NCBI RefSeq assembly: GCF_001634625.1
Contig: NZ_LRSE01000002.1
Location: 248,001-312,000 of the forward strand
Reading direction: 5' to 3'
Length of the DNA: 64,000 bases
Origin: Croceicoccus bisphenolivorans
GTDB taxonomy: Bacteria; Pseudomonadota; Alphaproteobacteria; Sphingomonadales; Sphingomonadaceae
Below are positions 34,586-42,830 of the stretch, piece by piece. Each line of letters begins with the position of its first letter. Within the stretch, counting starts at the first letter, position 1. The notes below the pieces were generated by a model. The model was not told the DNA's origin, made no database searches, and saw only the letters and a program-made list of their open reading frames with translations. The position numbers and the translations under genes were made by a program.

Positions 34586-35632
34586 TCAGGCCCCCGAACC
34601 GGCATCCATCGTGGCCGAAAGCGCGAAGATCGGCACCGGTCCATCGCCCAGATCCGCCTCGCCATTGGCGGTCAGTGCGAACTTGTCGCCCAGTGCCTCT
34701 GCCACATGCGCGTCGCAGGCGATGCCCATCGGCGCGGCGTGCTGGCGCAGGCGGCTGGCGTCGATGACTGCGGGGCCGAAGACGTCGTAGATGTATTTCT
34801 GCACGCCGACGACAGAACCGATGACTGAGCCGGACGAAACGCCGATCCGGCATTTCCAGTCGAGCGGGTGGCTGCGGTTCCTCTGTTCGAGATAGCGCAC
34901 GAAGCGCATGGCGGTGCTGGCGATGGCGGCCACGGCATTTTCCGCCGGATCGGGCATGCCCGCGACGGTGATGTATGTGTCGCCCACGGTCTTGATCCGC
35001 TCGCACCCGAACTGGTCGCCGATGCGGTCGAACGCGGTGTAGATGTCGTTTAGTTCGGATACGACGACACCGGGGTCCTGCCCGCCGACGATCTCTGCAA
35101 ACCCTGCGAAATCGAGTGCAAGCACCGCGACTTCGCCATAGTGGCGCGGGGTCACGACACCGAAGGTCTTGTACTCCTCGTAAACGGAGCGCGGCATCAT
35201 GTTGAGCAGCAGCTTTTCGACCTGCTCCTTCTCTCGCTTGATCTCGCGCGTGTTGCGCTCGACCATCATGGAGTAGGAATCGATCATCGATTCCAGTTCC
35301 TTGATCCGGCTGACGTTCTGGCACACCAACACCGCGATTTCCTGCCCGTTGTCGAGCGCGCGGTTGGCGGTCATCGCGACAGACATCGTGCGGCGCTTCA
35401 GCCGGAAGCTGTTTTCCGTGGAATAGCGGCCCTCACCATCCAGCGCGGTGCGCATCGCATCGGTGTCGAGCGTTGGGAACAGCTCTGCAATCTGTTGGCC
35501 AACCGCGATGTCGCCGAACCATTCCTTGAACGTGTCGTTGAAGAAGCGGAAACGCAGTTCGCCAAGGTCGAGCAGCGCCACGCCGACGCCGATGGCGCGC
35601 AGCAGCTGTTCGTTGATCGCCTCGATCGACAT
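34586..35632 (-). CDS. PAS-linked class III nucleotidyl cyclase
   Basis: 348 residues. A PAS-like sensor (about 1-110) and a helical linker (about 105-150) precede a class III cyclase domain. Metal aspartates D174 (ALDFAGF) and D218 (TVGDTYI), the adenine-contact lysine K214 (ERIKTV) and D283 (YIYDVFG), and Arg294 (DASRL) are present. By alignment with mammalian adenylyl cyclase C2 the transition-state Asn is Ile290 here, which would lower activity. Specificity points to cAMP rather than cGMP. It is wedged between the globin gene (1-base overlap, TGATG) and the kinase gene (1-base gap). Confidence 0.85.
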   Translation of the reverse strand: MSIEAINEQLLRAIGVGVALLDLGELRFRFFNDTFKEWFGDIAVGQQIAELFPTLDTDAMRTALDGEGRYSTENSFRLKRRTMSVAMTANRALDNGQEIAVLVCQNVSRIKELESMIDSYSMMVERNTREIKREKEQVEKLLLNMMPRSVYEEYKTFGVVTPRHYGEVAVLALDFAGFAEIVGGQDPGVVVSELNDIYTAFDRIGDQFGCERIKTVGDTYITVAGMPDPAENAVAAIASTAMRFVRYLEQRNRSHPLDWKCRIGVSSGSVIGSVVGVQKYIYDVFGPAVIDASRLRQHAAPMGIACDAHVAEALGDKFALTANGEADLGDGPVPIFALSATMDAGSGA

Positions 35633-35991
35633 CAGCCGTTCACCACCAGATCGCGCCGCGCGGCAAATTCGCCGACGACGGCATCGGCGTGTTCTTCGGC
35701 CACGCCGTGATCGGTCAGCGTTTCGCGCAGGATCACGGCCAGTTTCGCAAAATGGTCGCCGGTGATCGGCAAGTGATCGTGCATCTTGCGGATCTGGTCG
35801 TCGGTGTACGATGCCGGCCCGCCCATCAGGGAGGATACGAACTTGGTCTGGTGGTCGATCACGCGGGGCATGGCGACATCGTCGAAGAACGGGCCGATGT
35901 CGTCATCGTCCAGCAGGCGGTCGTACAGGTCCATGACGATGCGGCTGACCGCCGAGAATCCGCCGTACTGTTCGTAAAGCGTCTTTTCCAA
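35632..35991 (-). CDS. group 1 truncated haemoglobin
   Basis: 119 residues from TTG 35991, a normal trHbN length. It begins EKTLYEQYGGFSAVSRIVMD, has the distal Phe-Phe-Asp turn (GPFFDDVAMP), HQTKFVSSLMGGPASYT, and the proximal His in KMHDHLPITGDHF. Such globins bind O2 and NO and can detoxify NO. The start is uncertain: TTG 35991 has GGGGAGA at ideal spacing, while ATG 36075 overlaps the stop of the upstream FAD gene (ATGA) but adds 28 arginine-rich residues with no globin similarity. I prefer the TTG. Confidence 0.85.
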   Translation of the reverse strand: MEKTLYEQYGGFSAVSRIVMDLYDRLLDDDDIGPFFDDVAMPRVIDHQTKFVSSLMGGPASYTDDQIRKMHDHLPITGDHFAKLAVILRETLTDHGVAEEHADAVVGEFAARRDLVVNG

Positions 35992-36071
35992 AATGAAGTC
36001 TCCCCAACGCGCCCCGATGGCGACAATGCGCAAGCGCGATTGCACTGGCAAGTCCCGATGGCGCGCGACCG

Positions 36072-37235
36072 TCATGCGGCGATGGCCATCGCGTGAAGAT
36101 TCTCGGCGATCCAGGCATGGTTTGCCTTCATCGTGCGGTTGAGCTTGTCGTGCAGCGCCATCAACTCGTCCAGCGTCCATTCGAACGATCCGATCCGGTC
36201 GCTGATCGTCAGCATGTCGCCCGAAATCGCATCGCGCGTTGCGGCGTAGTGATCGGTGCAGCCCATGACTATGGCATCGGCAAGGACCTGCGCATCGCGC
36301 AGCGCATCGGATATGCCGTGGGCCGTCAACGGATCCTTGAAATATCCCGCATCGCCGACAAGCGCCCAGCCGTCGCCGCAGGCGCGGCGCAAGTAGCCGG
36401 GTTCGCCGGGGAAGCCGACGGGGCGGGTGGCCATGGCGGCTTCTGCTGTCTCGGCAGCAAGGCCGGGCATCTTCGTAGACAGCGCATCGCGAAAGCCTTC
36501 ACGGCTGAGCGCGGTGCGGAACGTGCGCGTTTCTGTGCGGGGGAGCGACAGGAAGACGCAGGAATGCCCCTCGTTCGTGGGGATGATCCCGCCCGCAGCA
36601 CCTTCGGCCCAGAACCAGCGGAAGCCGCGATTGGGCAGGCCGTCTGCATAGGCGTAGACGCACATGGAGGCATGGTGCGCACGCTTGATCGTGGCCGCGC
36701 CAGTCAGCTTCGCGACTGTGGAGTGGCGTCCGTCTGCGCCGATCACGATGCCGGCGGCAACTTCGTGGGTGCTGCCCGTCCGGTCGCGTAGCACCGCGCC
36801 GGTCACCCCGCCGTGCGGGCCGCGTAGCAGATCGACCAGTTGCGCGCCGTAGTGCAGGTCCACACCCGCCTCCACCGCGGCATCGGACAGGATTGCGTCC
36901 AGCGCATAACGGCGCGGGGCATAGAGCGCACTGGTGCCGTGGCCGGGCTTGATCGCGATGTCGATCGGTTCCTCTCCTTCATAGAGGAAGCTGGTGGTGG
37001 TGACGGGTTGCGCGCCGCTGGCGACGACTTTGCCGATCAGGCCCCAGTGCGAAAGCTGCATGACGGCAGCGCGCATCAGGGCGTGGGTTGACATCGTATC
37101 GGTGCCGTGTGCGCCGCGATCGATCAGGAGCACTTTCGCTCCCTGCCGCGCAAGCAGCATGGCAGTGGCGGCTCCGGCGCAGCGGGCACCGACAACGATG
37201 GCATCGTAGCGGTTCTGGATGGGTGTGGCGAACAT
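36072..37235 (-). CDS. FAD-dependent monooxygenase/reductase (geranylgeranyl-reductase-like fold)
   Basis: 387 residues. The FAD-binding GxGxxG variant is DAIVVGARCAGAATAMLLAR (8-27), followed by the ID acid at VLLIDRG; later the second FAD motif ALVGDAGYFKDPLTAHGISD (about 295-314) is typical of group A flavin monooxygenases and related reductases. The substrate is unknown. It follows the FMO-like gene after 15 bases and precedes the globin, forming one operon. Confidence 0.85.
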   Translation of the reverse strand: MFATPIQNRYDAIVVGARCAGAATAMLLARQGAKVLLIDRGAHGTDTMSTHALMRAAVMQLSHWGLIGKVVASGAQPVTTTSFLYEGEEPIDIAIKPGHGTSALYAPRRYALDAILSDAAVEAGVDLHYGAQLVDLLRGPHGGVTGAVLRDRTGSTHEVAAGIVIGADGRHSTVAKLTGAATIKRAHHASMCVYAYADGLPNRGFRWFWAEGAAGGIIPTNEGHSCVFLSLPRTETRTFRTALSREGFRDALSTKMPGLAAETAEAAMATRPVGFPGEPGYLRRACGDGWALVGDAGYFKDPLTAHGISDALRDAQVLADAIVMGCTDHYAATRDAISGDMLTISDRIGSFEWTLDELMALHDKLNRTMKANHAWIAENLHAMAIAA

Positions 37236-37250
37236 CGTGGTTTCCTTCGA

Positions 37251-38504
37251 TCAGGCCGCAACCGGCAGGGTCGCGCCAAGGTGGCGGGCAACGTGCGGGG
37301 CAAGCGCTTCGGCATCGCGGCCCACACCGTCGATGAAGGTGGAGGCGCGGTGGCGCATGAACGGCAGGCCGAGCGCGTAGACGCCGGGCACGCGGGTCAC
37401 GCCGCCGTGATGGACGATCTCTCCCGCGCGGCTGAGAACGGGGACATGGAGCCACGGGTAGTTGCGGCGAAAGCCCGTGGCCCAGAGGACGGAAGCGATG
37501 CCATGTGCGCGCAAGTTCATGGCCTCTGGCGTTTGCGGCAGCGGGGCGGGCGTGTTCCATGCCTGCGGTTCGACGGGAGCGTTGGTGCGCGTGGCGGCGA
37601 TATGCGCGTCGATCCGGGCCAGCAGCGTGTAGCGACGGCGTTCGGCGGCGGCGCATTCATCCGCCAGCGTATCGGCGAAACCGACGGTGGTGTCATGCGC
37701 GGCGATGGCGCGGCCGGTGACAGTCACGCCCTCTGCGGAAAGGCGGTAGAGATCGATATCGCGGCCCGAACCGTCGCCCACCAGTTGCAGCGAGGGTTGC
37801 GAGGCGAGCGAACGGGCGCTGCGGCCCAACGGGCGCGGATCGTGCAGGAACCCGCTGGCATCCAGCCAGTCGAACAGGTCGCGCCCGCGATAGTTTCGCG
37901 GTGTGCGCACATGGCTTCCGGCAGACAGCACGACGCGACGGCCGGAACGGGCAATCTCGCGCGCCAGCTGCACGCCGGTGGCCGATGCGCCAACGACGAG
38001 GACGCCGCCCTGCGGCAGTTCGTCGGGCGTGATGTAGCGGTCCGGCGTCAGCTGGAAGATCGAGCGGCCCAGCTTCGCGCCCGAGGCAGGCACCGATGCC
38101 CTGTCGCAGGCGCCGGTCGCGATCACGACCGAACGGGCCAGCCAGGTGCCCGTTGTCGTCGCGACGCGAAACAGGCCCACGATGCGTTCGACCGCAAGGA
38201 CCGAAGTGCCGGTCACCAGCGGAACGGTGCTCGCCTTCGCATAGGTTTCGAGGCGGGTTACCAGATCGGAAGCAGAAAGGAACCCGTCCGACCGGCTCGC
38301 CAGCGAACGGCCCGGCATGCGGGTCATCCAGCCCGGCGTCAGCAGGCGTAGCGAAGGCCAGCGTTCGGACCGCCAGCGCTCGCCGATGCGGCCGCGTTCG
38401 ATCACGACATGGTCGATACCCGCCTGCGACAGGCAATAGCTCATTGCGAGGCCGGCCTGGCCGCCGCCGATGATCAGACAGTCGATATTGCAGGTGCGGG
38501 TCAT
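37251..38504 (-). CDS. flavin-containing monooxygenase-like (CzcO-type) FAD/NADPH oxidoreductase
   Basis: 417 residues from ATG 38504. The FAD fold CLIIGGGQAGLAMSYCLSQA (6-25) and IERGRIGERWRSERWPSLRL are followed by the NADPH motif VLVVGASATGVQLAREIARS (about 165-184) and ATGFRRNYPWL near the end. Similar proteins oxygenate sulfur or nitrogen of small substrates, or act as Baeyer-Villiger oxidases. It is the first gene of the operon; the second copy of the shared bipartite element lies 81-95 bases upstream of the start. Confidence 0.88.
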   Translation of the reverse strand: MTRTCNIDCLIIGGGQAGLAMSYCLSQAGIDHVVIERGRIGERWRSERWPSLRLLTPGWMTRMPGRSLASRSDGFLSASDLVTRLETYAKASTVPLVTGTSVLAVERIVGLFRVATTTGTWLARSVVIATGACDRASVPASGAKLGRSIFQLTPDRYITPDELPQGGVLVVGASATGVQLAREIARSGRRVVLSAGSHVRTPRNYRGRDLFDWLDASGFLHDPRPLGRSARSLASQPSLQLVGDGSGRDIDLYRLSAEGVTVTGRAIAAHDTTVGFADTLADECAAAERRRYTLLARIDAHIAATRTNAPVEPQAWNTPAPLPQTPEAMNLRAHGIASVLWATGFRRNYPWLHVPVLSRAGEIVHHGGVTRVPGVYALGLPFMRHRASTFIDGVGRDAEALAPHVARHLGATLPVAA

Positions 38505-38563
38505 TGGTCGTGTCCTTCGTAAGGTTCGCCAAAGGGATCTACGCATGCCCTGTATCGGGAATG

Positions 38564-38598
38564 TGCCGCGCGAAGCGGTTTTGCGTTTCAATTGTTTC
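38564..38598 (-). promoter_or_regulatory. bipartite element, copy 2 (upstream of FMO-like gene)
   Basis: On + TGCCGCG (38564-38570), 14 bases, GTTTC-AATT-GTTTC (38585-38598), with exactly the spacing of copies 1 and 3. It lies 60-94 bases before the operon's first start codon. Confidence 0.65.
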
Positions 38599-38627
38599 CG
38601 GCTGTGGGAAGGGAGCCACCAAGGAAA

Positions 38628-38660
38628 ATGCCCGCCAGTCCGTGGGGGACCGGCGGGCAT
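38628..38660 (-). terminator. intrinsic terminator of osmC gene
   Basis: A 9-base-pair stem ATGCCCGCC / GGCGGGCAT with a 15-base loop; on the minus strand it is followed by TTTTCC. It lies 38 bases after the osmC stop and separates that gene from the FMO operon promoter. Confidence 0.75.
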
Positions 38661-38697
38661 CCTTACCCCGACTTGTTCAGGGGCGGGGGTAGAGGGC

Positions 38698-39288
38698 TCA
38701 GGCGGCAATCGCCTCGACAGTGACCGGAACGCCGTTGGTCAGCACGTCGAACACGGCGGATCGGGCGACCGACTGGTGCACGATCTTTTCCAGCGTGGCG
38801 GCATCGGCGTCACCGTCGATGCGGAAGGTGGCACGCACGCCGGCAAAGCCGTTGCGCACGTTCGGATCGAGGCCGAGAATGCCGCATAGGTCGATGTCGC
38901 CTTCGATCGTGCAGTCGACCGCGTTCAGCTTCACCTGGCGCATGGCGGCGATGTTGCCGATGCCGGCGGTCAGGCAGCTGGCGAGCGCGGCCAGCAGCAG
39001 CTCGACCGGGGTCGCGGCATTGTCCTTGCCGCACAGGACGGCGGGGTGGTCGCCTTCGACCGTGTGGTCGCCCTCGCGTTCCTGTTCGCCGCAGGCACCG
39101 TAGAAGCCGTTCATGGTAACGCGGCTGTGGGTGCCTGCCAGCCACTGGCCGTTGGCGCGGAAAGTGAACTGCGCGATGTCGCGGTTGTCGTCGACAGCGC
39201 CGAGCGTTGCGGTGAAGGTCGGCACGTCGACGCCGTTCATGGCGATGCGTTCGGCTTTCGGGGCGGTCTTTTCGATGGTCTGGGTCAT
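38698..39288 (-). CDS. OsmC-family protein
   Basis: 196 residues. The OsmC/Ohr fold is seen in CGKDNAATPVELLLAALASC, where the cysteine after LLAALAS matches the catalytic cysteine region, and in VATFRIDGDADAATLEKIVH-like C-terminal strands. A first cysteine appears in GFYGACGEQ. OsmC/Ohr proteins reduce organic hydroperoxides or act on thiols; which applies here is unclear. It has its own terminator and a third copy of the bipartite element upstream, linking it to the flavoenzyme and cysteine synthase genes. Confidence 0.8.
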   Translation of the reverse strand: MTQTIEKTAPKAERIAMNGVDVPTFTATLGAVDDNRDIAQFTFRANGQWLAGTHSRVTMNGFYGACGEQEREGDHTVEGDHPAVLCGKDNAATPVELLLAALASCLTAGIGNIAAMRQVKLNAVDCTIEGDIDLCGILGLDPNVRNGFAGVRATFRIDGDADAATLEKIVHQSVARSAVFDVLTNGVPVTVEAIAA

Positions 39289-39385
39289 TGCATTTACTCC
39301 GGGTGAAACAGGGTTGAGAGTTTCGGCGCGAGAGCCTCTTGCCCTTGCGATGACCGGTTTCTGGTCTTCCCGTGTTTCACCCGGA

Positions 39386-39420
39386 TGCCGCGAAGCGCCC
39401 GATCATGTTTCAATTGTTGC
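39386..39420 (-). promoter_or_regulatory. bipartite element, copy 3 (upstream of osmC)
   Basis: On + TGCCGCG (39386-39392), 14 bases, GTTTC-AATT-GTTGC (39407-39420). Compared with copy 1 the match also extends left (GTTTCA...CGGATGCCGCG). It is about 98-132 bases upstream of the osmC start. Confidence 0.6.
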
Positions 39421-39440
39421 GGCCCGCGCGCGGGCGGGTT

Positions 39441-40313
39441 TCAGCCTTCCTCGGCAACGTCGACGGAGAAGGCCATCGTCTGGAACCCCGATCCGGTGAA
39501 CACACCGTCGATCGGGGCGACATCGGCATAGTCGCGCCCCATCGCGACCACGACATGGCTTTCGCGGGCAAGGCAGTCGTTCGTGGGGTCAAGCCCGATC
39601 CAGCCGATCTGCGGCCCGCACCACACCGCGACCCATGCGTGCATAGCATCGGCGCCGACCAGCCGTTCCTGTCCCGGCGGGGGCAGGGTGCGCAGGTATC
39701 CGCTGATGTAGGACGCCGGAATGCCATTGCCGCGCAGGGCGACGATCATGACATGGGCGAAATCCTGACACACGCCCGACTTGCTTGCGAATGCCTCTGC
39801 CGGGGCGGTCTGGCTGTCGGTCGCGGTGGTGTCATAGGCGAATTCCGCGTGGACCTTGCTGCACAGCGCCTGTGCCGCTTCCAGTACCGGCCGGTTGCCA
39901 TCGAGCAGCGGCGCGGCCCAGTCGGCGATGGCCGTGTCGGGCACCGCGATGCGCGAACCGAACAGGTAGGGTGCGGGCGATTGCGGCCCCAGCTCCCGCG
40001 CCAGCATCGCCGCATCGCGGGTTTCGGCGATCGTGGGGCTGGTTTCTGGCACGGGCGGGGGCGTGACCGCGACGTGCATGGTGTTGTCGACCGTCACTTC
40101 CTGCACGCCGCCGCGAAACGACATGGTGGTGACATTGACGACATAGGGGCCAAAGGCATCGGTCCGCTCTGTCGGCAGGGGCGTGATCTGCAGGTTCTGG
40201 TCAACCAGTTCCTGCCCCGGCCAGATCACCGGCGTCAGGCGCACGTTCAGGCGGGCAAGCGGCACGCCATTGCCATAGGACAGGCGTGTCTGGTGATGGA
40301 TGCGATAGATCAT
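39441..40313 (-). CDS. transglutaminase-like cysteine protease family protein
   Basis: 290 residues. A transglutaminase N-terminal domain (IYRIHHQTRLSYGNGVPLAR) is followed by the core with Cys in ASKSGVCQDFAHVMIVALRG, His in ADAMHAWVAVWCG and Asp in GLDPTNDCL, a complete triad. The role is proteolysis, amide formation or deamidation on an unknown peptide. It is the last gene of a three-gene operon, 4 bases after the ATP-grasp gene. Confidence 0.88.
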   Translation of the reverse strand: MIYRIHHQTRLSYGNGVPLARLNVRLTPVIWPGQELVDQNLQITPLPTERTDAFGPYVVNVTTMSFRGGVQEVTVDNTMHVAVTPPPVPETSPTIAETRDAAMLARELGPQSPAPYLFGSRIAVPDTAIADWAAPLLDGNRPVLEAAQALCSKVHAEFAYDTTATDSQTAPAEAFASKSGVCQDFAHVMIVALRGNGIPASYISGYLRTLPPPGQERLVGADAMHAWVAVWCGPQIGWIGLDPTNDCLARESHVVVAMGRDYADVAPIDGVFTGSGFQTMAFSVDVAEEG

Positions 40314-40317
40314 CGGT

Positions 40318-42816
40318 TCAACCGAGGAACGGCGCTCCATCGGCATCGGGCAGCATCTCGCCCAGGAAATAGCGGTTGCCGATCTCGTCCGACAGGTGGT
40401 TCAGCCCCTTCATCCACTGGTCCAGCGTGGCCGGTTCCAGCGTGGGGGCGTCGGCCGCCTCCAGCCATGCGCGCAGCGAACGGGCAAGGCGCATCGGCGT
40501 TTCGGTCATGCCATCATCCCGCGTGTTCGGCAGCTGCTCCAGATGGGCGATGATCTGGTCGATCTGGAAAGCCAGCCCGCGCGGTTGGGCCGGATCGAGC
40601 AGGACCATGTCCAGCACTGGCGCGATAAACGGCATGGCGAGATAGCGGCTACGATAGGCGGCGTGCGCGTCAACGAGATCCAGCAGGGCGGCAAGGTCCT
40701 CTGCGCTGGCCTCTCCCGGCACCAGTGCCCGGGTTGCCTGAATGATCATGGATGCCCGCTCTATCCGCAGGCCCATCTGCTGGAAGTGCCATGCCGGGCC
40801 GCGGCTCATCGTATCGGCCAGCAACCGGCCCAGCGCGGCAAACCGCTCGACCAGAAGATCGCATGCCGCGCCCAGCGAATCGGCATCGGACCCGCAGGCG
40901 GGCAGCGGGCGGTTGACGATGCGCCAGATGTCGTGGGTCAGCCTGTCGCGCAGCAGCAGCGACAGCTTGCGACCCGATGCCAGCAGCGAAGCGACGGAGC
41001 CGGGCATGGCCAAGTCGCTCAGTGCGGTTTGCGCGATGTCGGGCGTCAGGCGCTGTTTGCCGGCCTCTGCCGGATAGGCCGCACCCAGCCTTTCGAGCAG
41101 TGCCGTGATGCGGTTGGCCGAGGTAGTCGTTCCGGTCGGCTGCGTTGCATGGCCCGTCGCGTGGCCGGTATCGAGCAGGACGCGCACCAGTCGGGTCGTC
41201 TGGTTGCCGCGTTCGGCATAGCGGCCGAGCCAGAAGAGGTTGTCGGCGGCCTGGCTGGGCAACACGCCAAGTTGCCGGCTGATCGTCGGCGGATCGAGCG
41301 AGGGGGGGTGGGAGTGCCGGTCTGCCCGTACCGGATCGATCACGCAGATGTCGGCGGAGCGTTCGTTTTCGCCAATGAGGGGCGCGCGCAAGTTGCCGTG
41401 TTCGGAAATGCGGGCAAAGCCGCCGGGCAGCACGGTCCATTCGCCGGATCCGTCGCGGGCAAGGAAGACACGCATGGTGAAGCCGCGCGCTTCCAGCCGC
41501 TGCCCCTCGACCACCGGCGTGGTGGAAATGCGCACGATTTCCTGACCGACATAGTCCATCGGGCGGCGTTCGATGGATCTGACTAGCATCTCCCGCTCTG
41601 CAGGGGCCATTTGCGACACGACGCGGGAACGCCCGTCCTCCAGCCCGCCGACCGGCAGGCGAAAGGCGGGGCTGACCACCAGATTGTCGAGATTGCCGAG
41701 GACGGAGCCTCGTTCCTTCGGCTGTCCGCACCACCATGTCGCCGCGTTGGGCAGCTTCAGCGGCTCGCCAAGCAACTTGCGGCACAGGGCCGGCAGGAAG
41801 GCGGACATGACCCGCGCCTCCACCACGCCCGCGCCGGGCCAGTTCGCCATCACGAGATCGCCGCTGGCACAGGCCTTCAGCAAGTTGGGAACACCGATGC
41901 GCGAGCGGGCGTCGAAGGCCAGCGGATCGATGTCGCGCGCGTTGATCCAGCGCCACAGGGCATCAATACGCTTCAGCCCCGCGATGGTGCGGACATAGAG
42001 CCGCCCTTCGTTTTCGACGAGGTCGCGCCCTTCCACCAGCGAGAAGCCGAGATGGCGGGCAAGGTGTGCCTGTTCGGGGTAGGACTGGTTGAACCGGCCC
42101 GGTGTCAGCAGCCCGATGCGCGGATCGGCACGCTTGCAACTGGAAGCGATACCGTCGCGAAGGCCGTTGAAGAAATCGATGATCCGGCGTGAATTGATGT
42201 CGGCCAGCAGGCTGCCGGTCGCGCGGCCCAGCGCTATGCGGTTTTCCAGCGTATAGCCGATGCCAAGCGGCAGGCGAACGCGGTCTGACAGGACACGCCA
42301 TTCGCCATTGGGACCGCGGGCAAGGTCGATCGCGCAGATTTTCAGATACCGCCCGCCCGTCGGCGGCAGGCCGACCATGCGGCGCGCGAAATCCGCGCTG
42401 CCCGATACGGCTGCGGCGGGCAGGTGCCCCTCTGCGATCAGGTTCTGCGCGCCGTAGATATCGGCAACCACCGCTTCGAGCAGGCTTGCACGCTGGATCA
42501 GGCCCGCCTCTATCCCGGACCATTCCTGTGCCCCGATCATCACCGGCAACGGAGAGAGCGGCCACGGGCGTTCGTCGACATCGCCCGTCAGGCGGAAGGC
42601 AAGGCCGAGGTCGCCGACTTGCCGGTCCATCCATTCCTGTGCCTGCGCGATGCCGCCGGGAAGCCGGGCAATCCCCGCGGCAAAACGCCGCCATGCCTGC
42701 GCCACGTCTTCCGGCGCGGAGGCATAGATGTCCGCCGCGCGGCTTTCCGGCGCGTAATAGGCCATCGGATCCGTCGCCGGATCGGGGCCGAATAGATCCT
42801 GGTCCACTGTGGCCAT
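40318..42816 (-). CDS. circularly permuted ATP-grasp and alpha-E domain fusion protein
   Basis: 832 residues. The N-terminal half (about 90-470) is a circularly permuted ATP-grasp of the DUF404/407 type (SDRVRLPLGIGYTLENRIAL; TPGRFNQSYPEQAHLARHLG; GNLDNLVVSPAFRLPVGG). The C-terminal half (about 510-820) is an alpha-E/DUF403 helical domain (SQAADNLFWLGRYAERGNQT). In many genomes these are separate adjacent genes. Genomic surveys of ATP-grasp enzymes predict an amide or isopeptide ligase working with the neighbouring transglutaminases; the product is unknown. Confidence 0.9.
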   Translation of the reverse strand: MATVDQDLFGPDPATDPMAYYAPESRAADIYASAPEDVAQAWRRFAAGIARLPGGIAQAQEWMDRQVGDLGLAFRLTGDVDERPWPLSPLPVMIGAQEWSGIEAGLIQRASLLEAVVADIYGAQNLIAEGHLPAAAVSGSADFARRMVGLPPTGGRYLKICAIDLARGPNGEWRVLSDRVRLPLGIGYTLENRIALGRATGSLLADINSRRIIDFFNGLRDGIASSCKRADPRIGLLTPGRFNQSYPEQAHLARHLGFSLVEGRDLVENEGRLYVRTIAGLKRIDALWRWINARDIDPLAFDARSRIGVPNLLKACASGDLVMANWPGAGVVEARVMSAFLPALCRKLLGEPLKLPNAATWWCGQPKERGSVLGNLDNLVVSPAFRLPVGGLEDGRSRVVSQMAPAEREMLVRSIERRPMDYVGQEIVRISTTPVVEGQRLEARGFTMRVFLARDGSGEWTVLPGGFARISEHGNLRAPLIGENERSADICVIDPVRADRHSHPPSLDPPTISRQLGVLPSQAADNLFWLGRYAERGNQTTRLVRVLLDTGHATGHATQPTGTTTSANRITALLERLGAAYPAEAGKQRLTPDIAQTALSDLAMPGSVASLLASGRKLSLLLRDRLTHDIWRIVNRPLPACGSDADSLGAACDLLVERFAALGRLLADTMSRGPAWHFQQMGLRIERASMIIQATRALVPGEASAEDLAALLDLVDAHAAYRSRYLAMPFIAPVLDMVLLDPAQPRGLAFQIDQIIAHLEQLPNTRDDGMTETPMRLARSLRAWLEAADAPTLEPATLDQWMKGLNHLSDEIGNRYFLGEMLPDADGAPFLG

Positions 42817-42830
42817 CAGGCCGGTTTCCC

